Origin: DATLCI01 sp046714215 | GTDB lineage: Bacteria; Acidobacteriota; Terriglobia; Terriglobales; Acidobacteriaceae | NCBI GenBank assembly: GCA_046714215.1 | Contig: JBKKBM010000279.1 | Span: 1-23,538 of the forward strand | Length of the DNA stretch: 23,538 nt | Reading direction: 5' to 3' | In this document: one piece after another, positions 7,933-14,979 of the stretch | Layout of the letters: every line of letters begins with the position of its first letter | Numbering within the stretch: the stretch's first letter is position 1 | The notes under the pieces: generated by a model | What the model saw: the letters and a program-made list of their open reading frames with translations, nothing else | Told to the model about the DNA's origin: nothing | Databases searched by the model: none | Made by a program: the position numbers and the translations under genes

Positions 7933-9332
7933 TGTATTACTCCCTCCTCGGCGTAAATCATAAGACCGCTCCGGTGGAAGTCCGCGAGCGCCTCGCTATT
8001 TCTGACTCCCGCCTTCCCGACGCCATGCGCCTGCTGCTGCAGAGTCCCGGCGTGAGTGAAGCCATCATCTTTTCCACTTGTAACCGCGTGGAGTTACTCG
8101 CGCGTTCGCCGCAGGCCGCGCCTGACCTGCGTCCTTTTCTGCAAAGTTTTTTCGGCATCAACGGCGCTCAACTCTCGCCCTACCTGTACGAGTATCGCGA
8201 TCAAGACGCCATCCGCCACCTCTTCCGCGTCGCCTCCAGCCTCGACTCCATGGTCGTGGGCGAGCCCCAGATCCTCGGACAAGTCAAAGAGGCCTACGCC
8301 GTCGCCCGCACCGTAGGCGCGGTCCACTCGCAGCTTGATCACCTCATGACCCGCGCCTTTGCCGTCGCCAAGCGCGTCCGCACCGAGACCATGGTCGGCA
8401 ACTCCGCCGTCTCCGTCGCGTCGGTGGCGGTGGAGTTGGCCAAAAAGATATTCGGATCGCTGGAAGGCAAGAACGTCTACTTGGTGGGCGCCGGCAAAAT
8501 GAGCGACCTGGCCGCGCGCCATCTCCTCGCGCATGGCGCCGGCGCCATCTTCGTCGCCAATCGCACGCATGACCGCGCCGTCGCTCTGGCCCAGAAGTTC
8601 AACGGGAAAGCTCTGCTCTTCGAACAGCTCTATGACACGGCTGCTGAAGCCGACATCATCATCACCTCCACCGGCTCGCCCATGCCTATCTTCCGCCGCG
8701 AACACGGCGAACTCTTTCAGCAGAGGCGCAAGAACAAGCCGATGTTCTTCATCGACATCGCCGTGCCTCGCGACGTTGACGCGGAGATGAATAAGGTGGA
8801 CGGCATCTTTGTCTATGACATCGACGATCTCCAGTCGGTGATCGCCGGCCACGTCTCTTCCCGCCAGGGCGAAGCCGCCCGCGCTGAAGCCATCGTCGAA
8901 GCTGAGGTCCTCCGCTTTGAAGAGCGTATGACTTCGCTCGATGTGGTGCCCATGATCGTTTCTCTTCAGGACCACCTCGAGAACATCCGCCAGGCGGAGA
9001 TCGACAAGGTCCGCGGACGCCTCGGCCCCCTCACTGCCGAGCAGGAACTCGCGGTCGAGGCCCTCAGCAAGGGCATCGTCAACAAGGTCCTGCATACGCC
9101 CATCACCGCGCTGAAGGCCGCCGCCCGCGACGCGCAGAGCGCCAAAGGGAAGACCGGCGACGCCGGCACGCTCATCGAACTCGTTCGCCGTATCTTCAAT
9201 CTGCAACGGGAAGCGGAACAAGCCCAAGCTGACCAGAATGACAAATCGGGCCGTAACGAAGAGGCTGACCGGGGCGAAAAGTCTGACCGAAACGAAAAGA
9301 CCGGCGATGAGAAAACCGGCAAGGCACGCTGA
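7929..9332 (+). CDS. hemA: Glutamyl-tRNA reductase
   Basis: HemA reduces glutamyl-tRNA(Glu) with NADPH to glutamate-1-semialdehyde, the first committed step of C5-pathway tetrapyrrole synthesis. The 467-residue protein begins MMYYSLLGVNHKTAPVEVRE and has the catalytic Cys in FSTCNRVELL (C51), the substrate-binding SSLDSMVVGEPQILGQVK, the NADPH fold VYLVGAGKMSDLAARHL and TSTGSPMP. E. coli HemA is about 418 residues; the excess is a charged C-terminal tail of about 45 residues rich in D, R, E, K, N and G, with an imperfect six-residue repeat. The ATG overlaps the hemX stop, and the stop shares one base with the hemC start (TGATG). A second ATG immediately follows and could also be used. Confidence 0.98.
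   Translation: MMYYSLLGVNHKTAPVEVRERLAISDSRLPDAMRLLLQSPGVSEAIIFSTCNRVELLARSPQAAPDLRPFLQSFFGINGAQLSPYLYEYRDQDAIRHLFRVASSLDSMVVGEPQILGQVKEAYAVARTVGAVHSQLDHLMTRAFAVAKRVRTETMVGNSAVSVASVAVELAKKIFGSLEGKNVYLVGAGKMSDLAARHLLAHGAGAIFVANRTHDRAVALAQKFNGKALLFEQLYDTAAEADIIITSTGSPMPIFRREHGELFQQRRKNKPMFFIDIAVPRDVDAEMNKVDGIFVYDIDDLQSVIAGHVSSRQGEAARAEAIVEAEVLRFEERMTSLDVVPMIVSLQDHLENIRQAEIDKVRGRLGPLTAEQELAVEALSKGIVNKVLHTPITALKAAARDAQSAKGKTGDAGTLIELVRRIFNLQREAEQAQADQNDKSGRNEEADRGEKSDRNEKTGDEKTGKAR
9249..9302 (+). repeat. Imperfect hexapeptide repeat in the HemA C-terminal tail
   Basis: Three in-frame units GRNEEA, DRGEKS and DRNEKT (residues 441-458) are encoded by related 18-base stretches; a shorter GDEKT unit follows. 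The tail is outside the conserved GluTR fold, probably disordered, and looks like slippage or duplication. Confidence 0.7.
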
Positions 9333-10267
9333 TGGCCCACCTTCGCATCGGTTCGCGCGGCTCCAAACTGGCCCTCTGGCAGGCCCACCATGTAGCGGCG
9401 CTGCTGAAGACCGCCGGACACTCCACCGCGATCGAAATCATCAAGACCACCGGCGACAAGATCACCGAAGTGGCGCTTTCCCAGGTCGGCACCAAGGGAA
9501 TGTTCACCAAGGAGATTGAGGAGGCGCTGCTCGACCGCCGCATTGATCTCGCCGTCCACAGCCTCAAAGACCTGCCCACGGAAGTCGACCCGGCCTTCAC
9601 GCTAGGCGCCATTCTCGAAAGGGAAGACCCGCGCGACGCTTTCGTCTCTCTCCGCCATCACCGCCTCGCAGATTTACCGGAGCACGCGGCGGTGGGTACC
9701 AGTAGCTTGCGGCGACAGGCCCAGTTGCGCACCCTGCGCCGCGATCTGCGTCTCTCCACCTTGCGCGGCAATGTTGATACCCGCCTGAGAAAACTCGAAG
9801 ACGGCGACGTCGACGCCATGATCCTGGCCGCCGCCGGCCTACACCGCCTCGGCCTCGAAGCCTACATCCGCGAATACTTTTCGCCGGAGGTTATGTGTCC
9901 GGCCGCTGGGCAAGGCGCGCTCGCCATCGAGACCCGCGCCGGCGATGAGACAACCGCACTTTGCGTCGCGCCTCTCGACCACTCGGCCACGCGCATCGCC
10001 ACCACCTGTGAGCGGACACTACTCCAAGGGTTGGGCGGAGGCTGCCAAGTCCCCATCGGCGCACTCGCCCAAGTCTCAGATGATCACATCACCCTGCGCG
10101 CCCTCGTCGCCCGCCCCGATGGCAGTGAGACGCTTCGCCAATCGCAGACCGGCAACGACGCCCAGACTCTCGGCCGCTCGGTAGCTCATGCGCTGTTGGA
10201 AAAAGGCGCACAAAAAATCCTCGACGACGTGTATAGCTCCGGCGCCGCCCTCCCGGAAATACCATGA
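9332..10267 (+). CDS. hemC: Porphobilinogen deaminase (hydroxymethylbilane synthase)
   Basis: HemC joins four porphobilinogen molecules into hydroxymethylbilane, using a dipyrromethane cofactor bound to Cys. The 311-residue product (E. coli 313) opens LRIGSRGSKLALWQA, has catalytic Asp in AVHSLKDLPTE (D80), the arginine-rich GTSSLRRQAQL and LRGNVDTRLRKL that hold the polypyrrole carboxylates, and cofactor Cys238 in LGGGCQVPIGA. Start and stop overlap neighbours on both sides (TGATG with hemA, ATGA with hemD), so it is an internal gene of the haem operon. Confidence 0.98.
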   Translation: MAHLRIGSRGSKLALWQAHHVAALLKTAGHSTAIEIIKTTGDKITEVALSQVGTKGMFTKEIEEALLDRRIDLAVHSLKDLPTEVDPAFTLGAILEREDPRDAFVSLRHHRLADLPEHAAVGTSSLRRQAQLRTLRRDLRLSTLRGNVDTRLRKLEDGDVDAMILAAAGLHRLGLEAYIREYFSPEVMCPAAGQGALAIETRAGDETTALCVAPLDHSATRIATTCERTLLQGLGGGCQVPIGALAQVSDDHITLRALVARPDGSETLRQSQTGNDAQTLGRSVAHALLEKGAQKILDDVYSSGAALPEIP

Positions 10268-11097
10268 CCGATCATGAAGTAGATAGGACCAACCTCGACC
10301 CCACATCCCCACCGCTCGCCGGCAAACGCATCGTCATCACCCGCGCGCATCACCAGGCCGCACCCTTGGCCCGCGAACTCGAAGCCCTGGGCGCTACCGT
10401 CATCTCCATCCCCACCATTGAGATCCGCCCGCCCCAATCCTTTCAGCCGCTCGACAAAGCGCTCTTCAAGATCCAGAAATACGATTGGCTCATCCTCACC
10501 AGCGTCAACGGGGTCCACGCCTTGCGCAAACGGCTGGAAAAAGCCGCCATGCCAACGTCGGCGCTGCGGCACATGGGCATCGTCGCCATCGGCCCCGCCA
10601 CCCGCGACGAGATCACCGCGCTGGGCCTTAACGTAAAACTCATGCCGGAGGAGTATGTCGCCGAATCCGTGGTGCGCGCTTTAGCCAGCCAGGTAAAAGG
10701 GAAGTCAGTCCTCTTGGTGAGGGCCAAGGTCGCTCGCGACGTCATTCCCCGCGAACTCCGTGCCGCCGGGGCGGAAGTGGATGTAGCCGAAGCCTACGAG
10801 ACGGTCTTGCCCGCCAACGCCCATAAACGCCTCCAAGAGCATCTCCAGGAGGGCCGCCTCCAGGCCGACGCCATCACCTTCACTAGTTCATCCACCGTCC
10901 GCAACTTCTCCGCGCTGGTGCCCAGCGGTGCCAGCCCCAAGTCAGTCCTCGCGGGGGTGGTGGTCGCATCCATCGGCCCGGTCACGACCGCAACCCTGGC
11001 CGAGATAGGACTTAAAGCTGATGTCGAGGCTACGCCCTATACCATTTCGGGAATGGTGTGTGCTCTAGCGAACATTTACCGCATCCCTACCATCTAA
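10264..11097 (+). CDS. hemD: Uroporphyrinogen-III synthase
   Basis: HemD cyclises hydroxymethylbilane with inversion of ring D to give uroporphyrinogen III. The 277-residue protein has an N-terminal extension of about 18 residues and then the family start LAGKRIVITRAHHQAAPLARELEALGA. Further marks are PTIEIRPPQSF, DWLILTSVNGVHAL, IGPATRDEITALGL, AITFTSSSTVRNF and ASIGPVTTATLAEIGLKADV, matching the two-domain fold; this family is weakly conserved, so pathway context adds weight. It overlaps hemC by four bases and ends the visible operon; no convincing intrinsic terminator follows. A start at a later codon that removes the extension cannot be excluded. Confidence 0.95.
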   Translation: MTDHEVDRTNLDPTSPPLAGKRIVITRAHHQAAPLARELEALGATVISIPTIEIRPPQSFQPLDKALFKIQKYDWLILTSVNGVHALRKRLEKAAMPTSALRHMGIVAIGPATRDEITALGLNVKLMPEEYVAESVVRALASQVKGKSVLLVRAKVARDVIPRELRAAGAEVDVAEAYETVLPANAHKRLQEHLQEGRLQADAITFTSSSTVRNFSALVPSGASPKSVLAGVVVASIGPVTTATLAEIGLKADVEATPYTISGMVCALANIYRIPTI

Positions 11098-11167
11098 TTC
11101 ATCATCAAGCTAAACACTGTGGTTTGTTAAGCTAACAGCCATAAGTGAAAGTAAGGATAGCGGCGAT

Positions 11168-11196
11168 TTGACACCGCCAGTATGCTTAGTCATGCT
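11168..11196 (+). promoter_or_regulatory. Possible promoter upstream of the HTH regulator
   Basis: A perfect TTGACA (11168-11173) is followed after 17 bases by CATGCT, a weak -10 (3 of 6). The rest of the 229-base gap 11098-11326 holds an inverted repeat and a short unsupported reading frame, with no terminator seen after hemD. Confidence 0.3.
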
Positions 11197-11224
11197 CTGC
11201 CCTCATCCCCCAGGTTAGTTTTTC

Positions 11225-11260
11225 ATCGACGGCAGTTACGAATTCCGAACAGTTGTCGAT
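11225..11260 (+). repeat. Long imperfect inverted repeat, candidate operator or leader hairpin
   Basis: A 36-base dyad centred between 11242 and 11243 pairs 13 of 18 positions: outer arms ATCGAC/GTCGAT are perfect, then GTT/AAC, then a central GAATTC. As RNA two more G-U pairs form. It lies 66 bases before the regulator's ATG and downstream of the putative TTGACA promoter, the expected place for an autoregulatory operator. Confidence 0.55.
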
Positions 11261-11326
11261 CCTCCCCAGTCGGCATCGGAAGCCACGCCTTAGCAAAAGA
11301 TTTACGGAAGCCGGAAAATTGCAAAC

Positions 11327-12145
11327 ATGGACCCTATTAGACTAGCGGAGTTCTCGCCGGGAACCATAGCCTTGACCGGGGGCAAAAAACTGCGCGACCT
11401 GCGTGAACGTCTTGGGCTCACTTTGCGCGCGGTCGAAGACGCCAGCAACCTTCTGGTCCAGGCCTATGAGAATCCGGAGTTCTCCATCCCCCCCAGCCGC
11501 CTCTCGGACATTGAGACCAAAGGGATCCTGCCCAGCATCTATCGTATGCATGCCCTCGCGCTCATCTACCGCACGCGCCGGGAAGAGATCCTGTCCTGGT
11601 ATGGGATCCCGCATCTCGCGGCGTCGCCAGTCGCCTTGCCCAGCGCCCCTCGCACCCACATCATTGACCATCCCCAACTGAGCAAGGAGAAGATCCACCT
11701 CCCCTATCGTCTCGACCCCGCCTTCGACGAACGCAAGACCGTCGATTTCGGCCGCTATGTCCAGCAGTGGGGAAGTGTGCCCATGAAGTTTGTTGAGGAG
11801 ATGGCTCAGGACCAGTTCATCTATGGCTATATCGGTACCGGCGACTTCACCATGTATCCCATCTTGCCCCCGGGCTCGTTCGTGCAGGTCGATCCCGCCA
11901 AGAACCGTGTCCGCAAAGGGCCTTGGCGCTCCGATTACGAACGTCCTATTTATTTCCTGGAGACCCGCGAAGAATATCGCTGTGGCTGGTGCCTGTTGCA
12001 GGAGGGCAAGATCATCCTGCAACCCCACCCCATGTCGCCGTGTGAACTCCGCATCATGCGGTTGTCCCAGGAAGCCGAGGTGATCGGCCAAGTAGTCGGC
12101 GCGGCTATTCGTCTCGGCGATTTGCTGCCACTTCCGCCTGAGTAA
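11327..12145 (+). CDS. HTH (XRE-type) regulator with S24/LexA-like C-terminal domain lacking the catalytic Ser
   Basis: The 272-residue protein has an N-terminal helix-turn-helix of the XRE type (about 18-95): KKLRDLRERLGLTLRAVEDA, then SRLSDIETKGILPSIYRMHALALIY. After a linker, residues about 163-265 resemble the S24/signal-peptidase-like domain of LexA and CI-type repressors: GDFTMYPILPPGSFVQVDP matches the usual D-x-S-M-x-P-x-x-x-x-G motif, and the end EAEVIGQVVGAA matches the closing beta strands. Where the protease has Ser, this protein has Thr175, and no obvious general-base Lys is in the expected stretch, so self-cleavage is doubtful and the domain may serve dimerisation or sensing. 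The dyad upstream suggests autoregulation. Its last 41 bases overlap the convergent gene. Target genes are unknown. Confidence 0.82.
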   Translation: MDPIRLAEFSPGTIALTGGKKLRDLRERLGLTLRAVEDASNLLVQAYENPEFSIPPSRLSDIETKGILPSIYRMHALALIYRTRREEILSWYGIPHLAASPVALPSAPRTHIIDHPQLSKEKIHLPYRLDPAFDERKTVDFGRYVQQWGSVPMKFVEEMAQDQFIYGYIGTGDFTMYPILPPGSFVQVDPAKNRVRKGPWRSDYERPIYFLETREEYRCGWCLLQEGKIILQPHPMSPCELRIMRLSQEAEVIGQVVGAAIRLGDLLPLPPE

Positions 12146-12524
12146 GCGACTCCAGCGTCTGCACCGTCACCTCGAAGTGCCGCGCGCTCCCCCCGCCTTC
12201 ATTCGTCGGTAGAACGCCGGCTCGCTGCTCCCGCAGCATTTCCAGATATTCCTGTTCACTGCGCTCCTGCTGGCGGGCGCTCGTCCGCAGGTCGGCTAGC
12301 AGGTTGGGTAACGGCGTGCGCAGAATACTGAGAAAAACGTCCGTGTGCGCCTTGCCTATCGCGCTCGCGCTCGCCGCCGTCCCGTAGCGCCGTTTCATAC
12401 CCCAATGATCGTATTCGGACCTCGCCTGGCGCAGCTCTCCCAGATACAACAGCTTCTGCCAATACCCCGGCACTGCTGCCAAAGTCGTCTTTACAAAGTC
12501 TTCTAGTGCTGTCTTGATCCGCAT
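12105..12524 (-). CDS. Hypothetical protein, mostly helical
   Basis: A 139-residue product starting MRIKTALEDFVKTTLAAVPG. It has no signal peptide or membrane segment; the sequence is charged and helix-prone, with LLYLGELRQARSEYDHWG, then AIGKAHTDVFLSILRTPLP and an acidic glutamine-rich stretch, and no metal-binding cluster. I do not recognise the family. GGAAGT directly before the ATG is only a weak ribosome site. Composition looks natural (balanced hydrophobic and charged residues), which is why it is preferred over other frames here. It converges on the HTH regulator gene with a 41-base overlap of coding ends and diverges from the small secreted-peptide gene. Confidence 0.65.
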   Translation of the reverse strand: MRIKTALEDFVKTTLAAVPGYWQKLLYLGELRQARSEYDHWGMKRRYGTAASASAIGKAHTDVFLSILRTPLPNLLADLRTSARQQERSEQEYLEMLREQRAGVLPTNEGGGSARHFEVTVQTLESLTQAEVAANRRDE

Positions 12525-12633
12525 ACTTCCATTTCACGATTCCGTAAATCGATAACCCGACTCGAATTCTATTTCACTTCGCCTGCATGCCACCAAACTT
12601 CTTTTTGCAACTTCGCCCAACGCGAGTTCAAAA

Positions 12634-12639
12634 AAGGAG
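12634..12639 (+). promoter_or_regulatory. Strong ribosome binding site for the small secreted peptide
   Basis: AAGGAG lies 6 bases before the ATG at 12646; it is one of the best Shine-Dalgarno matches in the window and is the main support for the short gene. Confidence 0.75.
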
Positions 12640-12645
12640 TTCCAC

Positions 12646-12786
12646 ATGCGTAAATTACGTGTTCTTGCCGCTTTCTGCCTGTTGCTTGCCTCGTCCGCCA
12701 TCTCCGCTTCCACCATCCCCGCTCCGGTGGACGGAGGAGATCTTCCGCCGGTCTGCTTGCCCAGCGATCCTAACTGCAGACCCTAG
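12646..12786 (+). CDS. Small secreted peptide, 46 residues
   Basis: The reading frame begins MRKLRVLAAFCLLLASSAIS: a basic n-region, a hydrophobic core and a small-residue Ala-Ser-Ala stretch suited to signal peptidase I cleavage near residue 20-22. The mature part of about 25 residues is rich in Pro, Asp and Gly, with two cysteines in CLPSDPNC just before the stop (TAG at 12784), able to form a small disulphide loop. A strong ribosome site precedes the ATG at ideal spacing, and signal-peptide composition is unlikely by chance. Function unknown. It sits between the helical unknown (divergent) and the seven-helix membrane protein, near the HTH regulator. A signalling or envelope-stress peptide is possible but unsupported. 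Confidence 0.72.
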   Translation: MRKLRVLAAFCLLLASSAISASTIPAPVDGGDLPPVCLPSDPNCRP

Positions 12787-12898
12787 TTCACCCCGGGCAA
12801 CCTAGATGTAGTCGGCTGATTCCCATTTTGGGCTAAAAGCAGCCTGGTATTCAGGTTATCGACTCGTATGCAGGGTTCTTGAGGAACAAAAGTAACTT

Positions 12899-12946
12899 GT
12901 GAAGGCTACGGCTTCGGGGCGATAATACTCGGAGCCGTAACCTCAC
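12899..12946 (+). promoter_or_regulatory. Hairpin directly upstream of the seven-helix membrane protein start
   Basis: Arms 12899-12916 and 12930-12946 pair over about 16 positions with one bulge, one C-A mismatch and one G-U, around a 13-base loop. The 3' arm ends 3 bases before the TTG start and covers the expected ribosome-binding region. No T-run follows, so it is not a typical intrinsic terminator. The rest of 12787-12949 shows nothing convincing. Confidence 0.5.
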
Positions 12947-12949
12947 AAA

Positions 12950-13681
12950 TTGGACACACGACTCATACTCGATTGCGCCTTCGTGGGTGGCATGGTGCTA
13001 TTGGCCATCACCCTTCGGATGCTCTACGCCCGCAGTCTGCAGAAGCAGTTCCCGTGGTTCGTCCGCTATCTTTGGCTGGTGCTCGGCCGCGCGCCTATTT
13101 TGTTCCTCCTGCGCCCTTACCGCACCACTTATTTCTACAGCTACTGGTTTGCGGAAGCCGTCACTGTGGGCCTCAGCCTGCTCGTCATCTTTGAGATTTA
13201 CCGTCAGGTATTGGCTTCGAGTGGTTTCAACCTGACTCGGTCAACGTTCTTTCTGCTGACTGTGGGCTTGCTGGCATTGGCGGCAGGCAGCGCGTTCTGG
13301 CTCGAGACCGCCGATTCACCGGCCATGTTGCGCGCCATCTTCATCCTGTCGCGGACGGTCCGCTTCGTGCAGATCGGTCTGCTCGCCGTCCTCCTTATTG
13401 CCACTCTCTTTTTCAACTTCTACTGGCAATCTCTGCCCTTCGGTTTTGCCCTCGGCTACGGCGTGTATGCCACCATCGAATTGGTCGCCACCACGTTTCG
13501 CACTTCCTTGGGCCCGTCCGGAGATACGGTCTTTATCATGGCGAAGATATTGAGTTACCAACTCGCCGTCCTGGTCTGGATCTTTTTCATCTGGCGTCAC
13601 CGTGAAGCGCACGCTTTGCAGAACATGCCCGTGGAGTCTGTCACGGAATGGCTCCGCCCCGTCGAAAGGGTGGCTAAATGA
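12950..13681 (+). CDS. Seven-helix membrane protein of unknown function
   Basis: The 243-residue protein has about seven hydrophobic segments, roughly at 8-27, 38-57, 62-85, 98-117, 132-155, 163-182 and 199-216, with basic residues between them and a short cytoplasmic-like tail. FPWFVRYLWLV and YFYSYWFAEAV are distinctive. By memory it resembles unnamed seven-helix proteins common in Acidobacteriota, with no known activity. The TTG start keeps the first helix whole; the ATG at 12992 would cut it in half, so TTG is preferred although no clear ribosome site precedes it, and a hairpin covers that region. It overlaps the following gene by four bases (ATGA), suggesting a two-gene unit. Confidence 0.75.
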   Translation: MDTRLILDCAFVGGMVLLAITLRMLYARSLQKQFPWFVRYLWLVLGRAPILFLLRPYRTTYFYSYWFAEAVTVGLSLLVIFEIYRQVLASSGFNLTRSTFFLLTVGLLALAAGSAFWLETADSPAMLRAIFILSRTVRFVQIGLLAVLLIATLFFNFYWQSLPFGFALGYGVYATIELVATTFRTSLGPSGDTVFIMAKILSYQLAVLVWIFFIWRHREAHALQNMPVESVTEWLRPVERVAK

Positions 13682-14199
13682 CCGGTTTCCTCGTCGTATT
13701 CGTTCTCGCGTTGTTCGTGTTGGCGTTCTTCGCCTACGCCACCCGTCGCCACGCCGCCCAAGTACGGTCTCTGGAAGACTTCCGCGCCCGCTGGCAAGCC
13801 GTCGACCTCGAAGCCTTCGCCAACCTCATCGACCCCGCCGAAGAACGTTACTTACGCGAACACCTTGCACCCTCGGTATTCCGCCGCCTGCAGCGCCAGC
13901 GCCTGCAAGTGGCTCACGAGTACCTCGGACGCGTCGGTCAGAATGCCCAGCTTATGGTCCAGGCCGGTCAGATTGTGCTGCGCCTTAACGCTGGCCCGGA
14001 AGCCGAAGCCTTCCGCTTGCGCGTGCGTGAAGCGACTCATCTGCGCGCCATGGTCTTCCAGGCGCAATGCGCGCTCACCGTGCAGTGGGCGGTGCCCGGC
14101 TTCAGTGCCCCGCTGGAAAGGGTGCTGCGTGTCTACCGCGACGCTGCCCAGAGCTTTGACATTCCCCACGAGCCGGGCGGCGCCGTCACCATTCACTAG
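13678..14199 (+). CDS. Membrane-anchored hypothetical protein
   Basis: A 173-residue product with one N-terminal membrane anchor (MTGFLVVFVLALFVLAFFAY) and a helical, Arg- and Glu-rich soluble part. The anchor is followed by basic residues (TRRHAAQ), which predicts the soluble part on the cytoplasmic side. It contains LIDPAEERYLREHLAPSVF and LQRQRLQVAHEYLGRVGQNA, suggesting coiled or bundled helices. I do not recognise the family. Translation is likely coupled to the seven-helix protein through the ATGA overlap, so the two products may form a complex. It ends 24 bases from the convergent bshB1 stop. Confidence 0.75.
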   Translation: MTGFLVVFVLALFVLAFFAYATRRHAAQVRSLEDFRARWQAVDLEAFANLIDPAEERYLREHLAPSVFRRLQRQRLQVAHEYLGRVGQNAQLMVQAGQIVLRLNAGPEAEAFRLRVREATHLRAMVFQAQCALTVQWAVPGFSAPLERVLRVYRDAAQSFDIPHEPGGAVTIH

Positions 14200-14223
14200 A
14201 TAGAAGAAGTCAGATATAAGCAG

Positions 14224-14952
14224 CTAGATCGACTTCACCGGCAGCAGCGTCAAGTCGTCCACCAGTCCTACTTCCTTCTGCAGGAAGGGTTCGGCGTATT
14301 TCACCCCGGCCAGCATCCCGTAAAAAGTCGCCATCGCCGCCACCCGGTCGCGGATCTCCGCGTGCGCGGGAAAATCATTCCGCCCCGCCTCTTGGTCCGC
14401 GAACTGCGTCTTGTACGCATAGATCGATTCCAGCCGCGCTTCAAACTGTTCCGTGATGTCCACCACGAATGTCGGACGGATGTCGTAATACAGCGTCGCA
14501 TACACGATCTTGAACGGACGATGCGCCTTCCCCTCCTGCTTCTCCGCCACCGCTAACTTCGACAGCCCCGCCAGAAAACACGCCTCATAGCCCAACGTCG
14601 AGCAAGTGTAATGGTCCGGATGCCGCCCCTTCCAGTAGGGAAGTATCACCACTCGCGGCCGCCGCTCGCGGATCACTCGCGCCACCTTCAACCGGTTCTC
14701 CCAAGTGTTCTCCACCCGCCCATCGGGAATGTCGAGCGCCTCGCGCCACGTCACCTTGAGTATCCGTGCCGCGTCCGCCGCCTCATTCGCCCGGTCTTGC
14801 GCGCTGCCGCGCGTTCCCAGTTCGCCCTGGGTCAGGTCCAGGATGCCGGTTTTTTGGCCCAGCTCCGCCATCTTCAATAGGGTGCCACCGCAGGTCTGCT
14901 CTACGTCATCGCGGTGCGCGGCTATGGCCAGAACATCGAGGGGGGTATGCAT
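14224..14952 (-). CDS. bshB1: Bacillithiol biosynthesis deacetylase BshB1 (PIG-L/LmbE family)
   Basis: BshB1 removes the acetyl group from GlcNAc-malate in the making of bacillithiol, a low-molecular-weight thiol. The 242-residue protein starts MHTPLDVLAIAAHRDDVEQT and continues CGGTLLKMAELGQKTGILDL, GELGTRGSAQDRANEAADAA, ALDIPDGRV, RRPRVVILPYWKGRHPDH and FLAGLSKLAV, close to the BshB1 consensus. Zinc ligands His13, Asp16 and His114 and the catalytic Asp15 are present; the usual Pro in AHPDD is Arg14. The ATG at 14952 was chosen over an upstream in-frame GTG-type start since family members begin here. It stands alone on the minus strand, divergent from ispH; bshA and bshC are not in the window. 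A related LmbE-type sugar deacetylase is the alternative. Confidence 0.9.
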   Translation of the reverse strand: MHTPLDVLAIAAHRDDVEQTCGGTLLKMAELGQKTGILDLTQGELGTRGSAQDRANEAADAARILKVTWREALDIPDGRVENTWENRLKVARVIRERRPRVVILPYWKGRHPDHYTCSTLGYEACFLAGLSKLAVAEKQEGKAHRPFKIVYATLYYDIRPTFVVDITEQFEARLESIYAYKTQFADQEAGRNDFPAHAEIRDRVAAMATFYGMLAGVKYAEPFLQKEVGLVDDLTLLPVKSI

Positions 14953-14973
14953 GGTTTTGTATGATGACCTTTG

Positions 14974-14979
14974 ATTGTA
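14974..14979 (-). promoter_or_regulatory. Possible -10 box for bshB1
   Basis: The minus strand reads TACAAT, with TTGCGG as a poor -35 at 15-base spacing. It lies 21 bases before the bshB1 ATG. Confidence 0.35.

Noticed and set aside
8094..9227. Minus-strand open frame of 377 codons opposite hemA
   Set aside because: Asp/Gly/Val/His-rich shadow produced by GC-biased codons of hemA.
11182..11340. 52-codon plus-strand frame between hemD and the HTH regulator
   Set aside because: No ribosome site, Ser/Arg/Pro-rich, runs through the inverted repeat and over the regulator start.
12534..12716. 60-codon minus-strand frame opposite the small secreted peptide
   Set aside because: No ribosome site; the plus-strand signal-peptide frame explains the region better.
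12808..12856. Short dyads (CCCA/TGGG and CCTG/CAGG) after the small peptide gene as a terminator
   Set aside because: Stems of about four pairs with no T-run; too weak to call.
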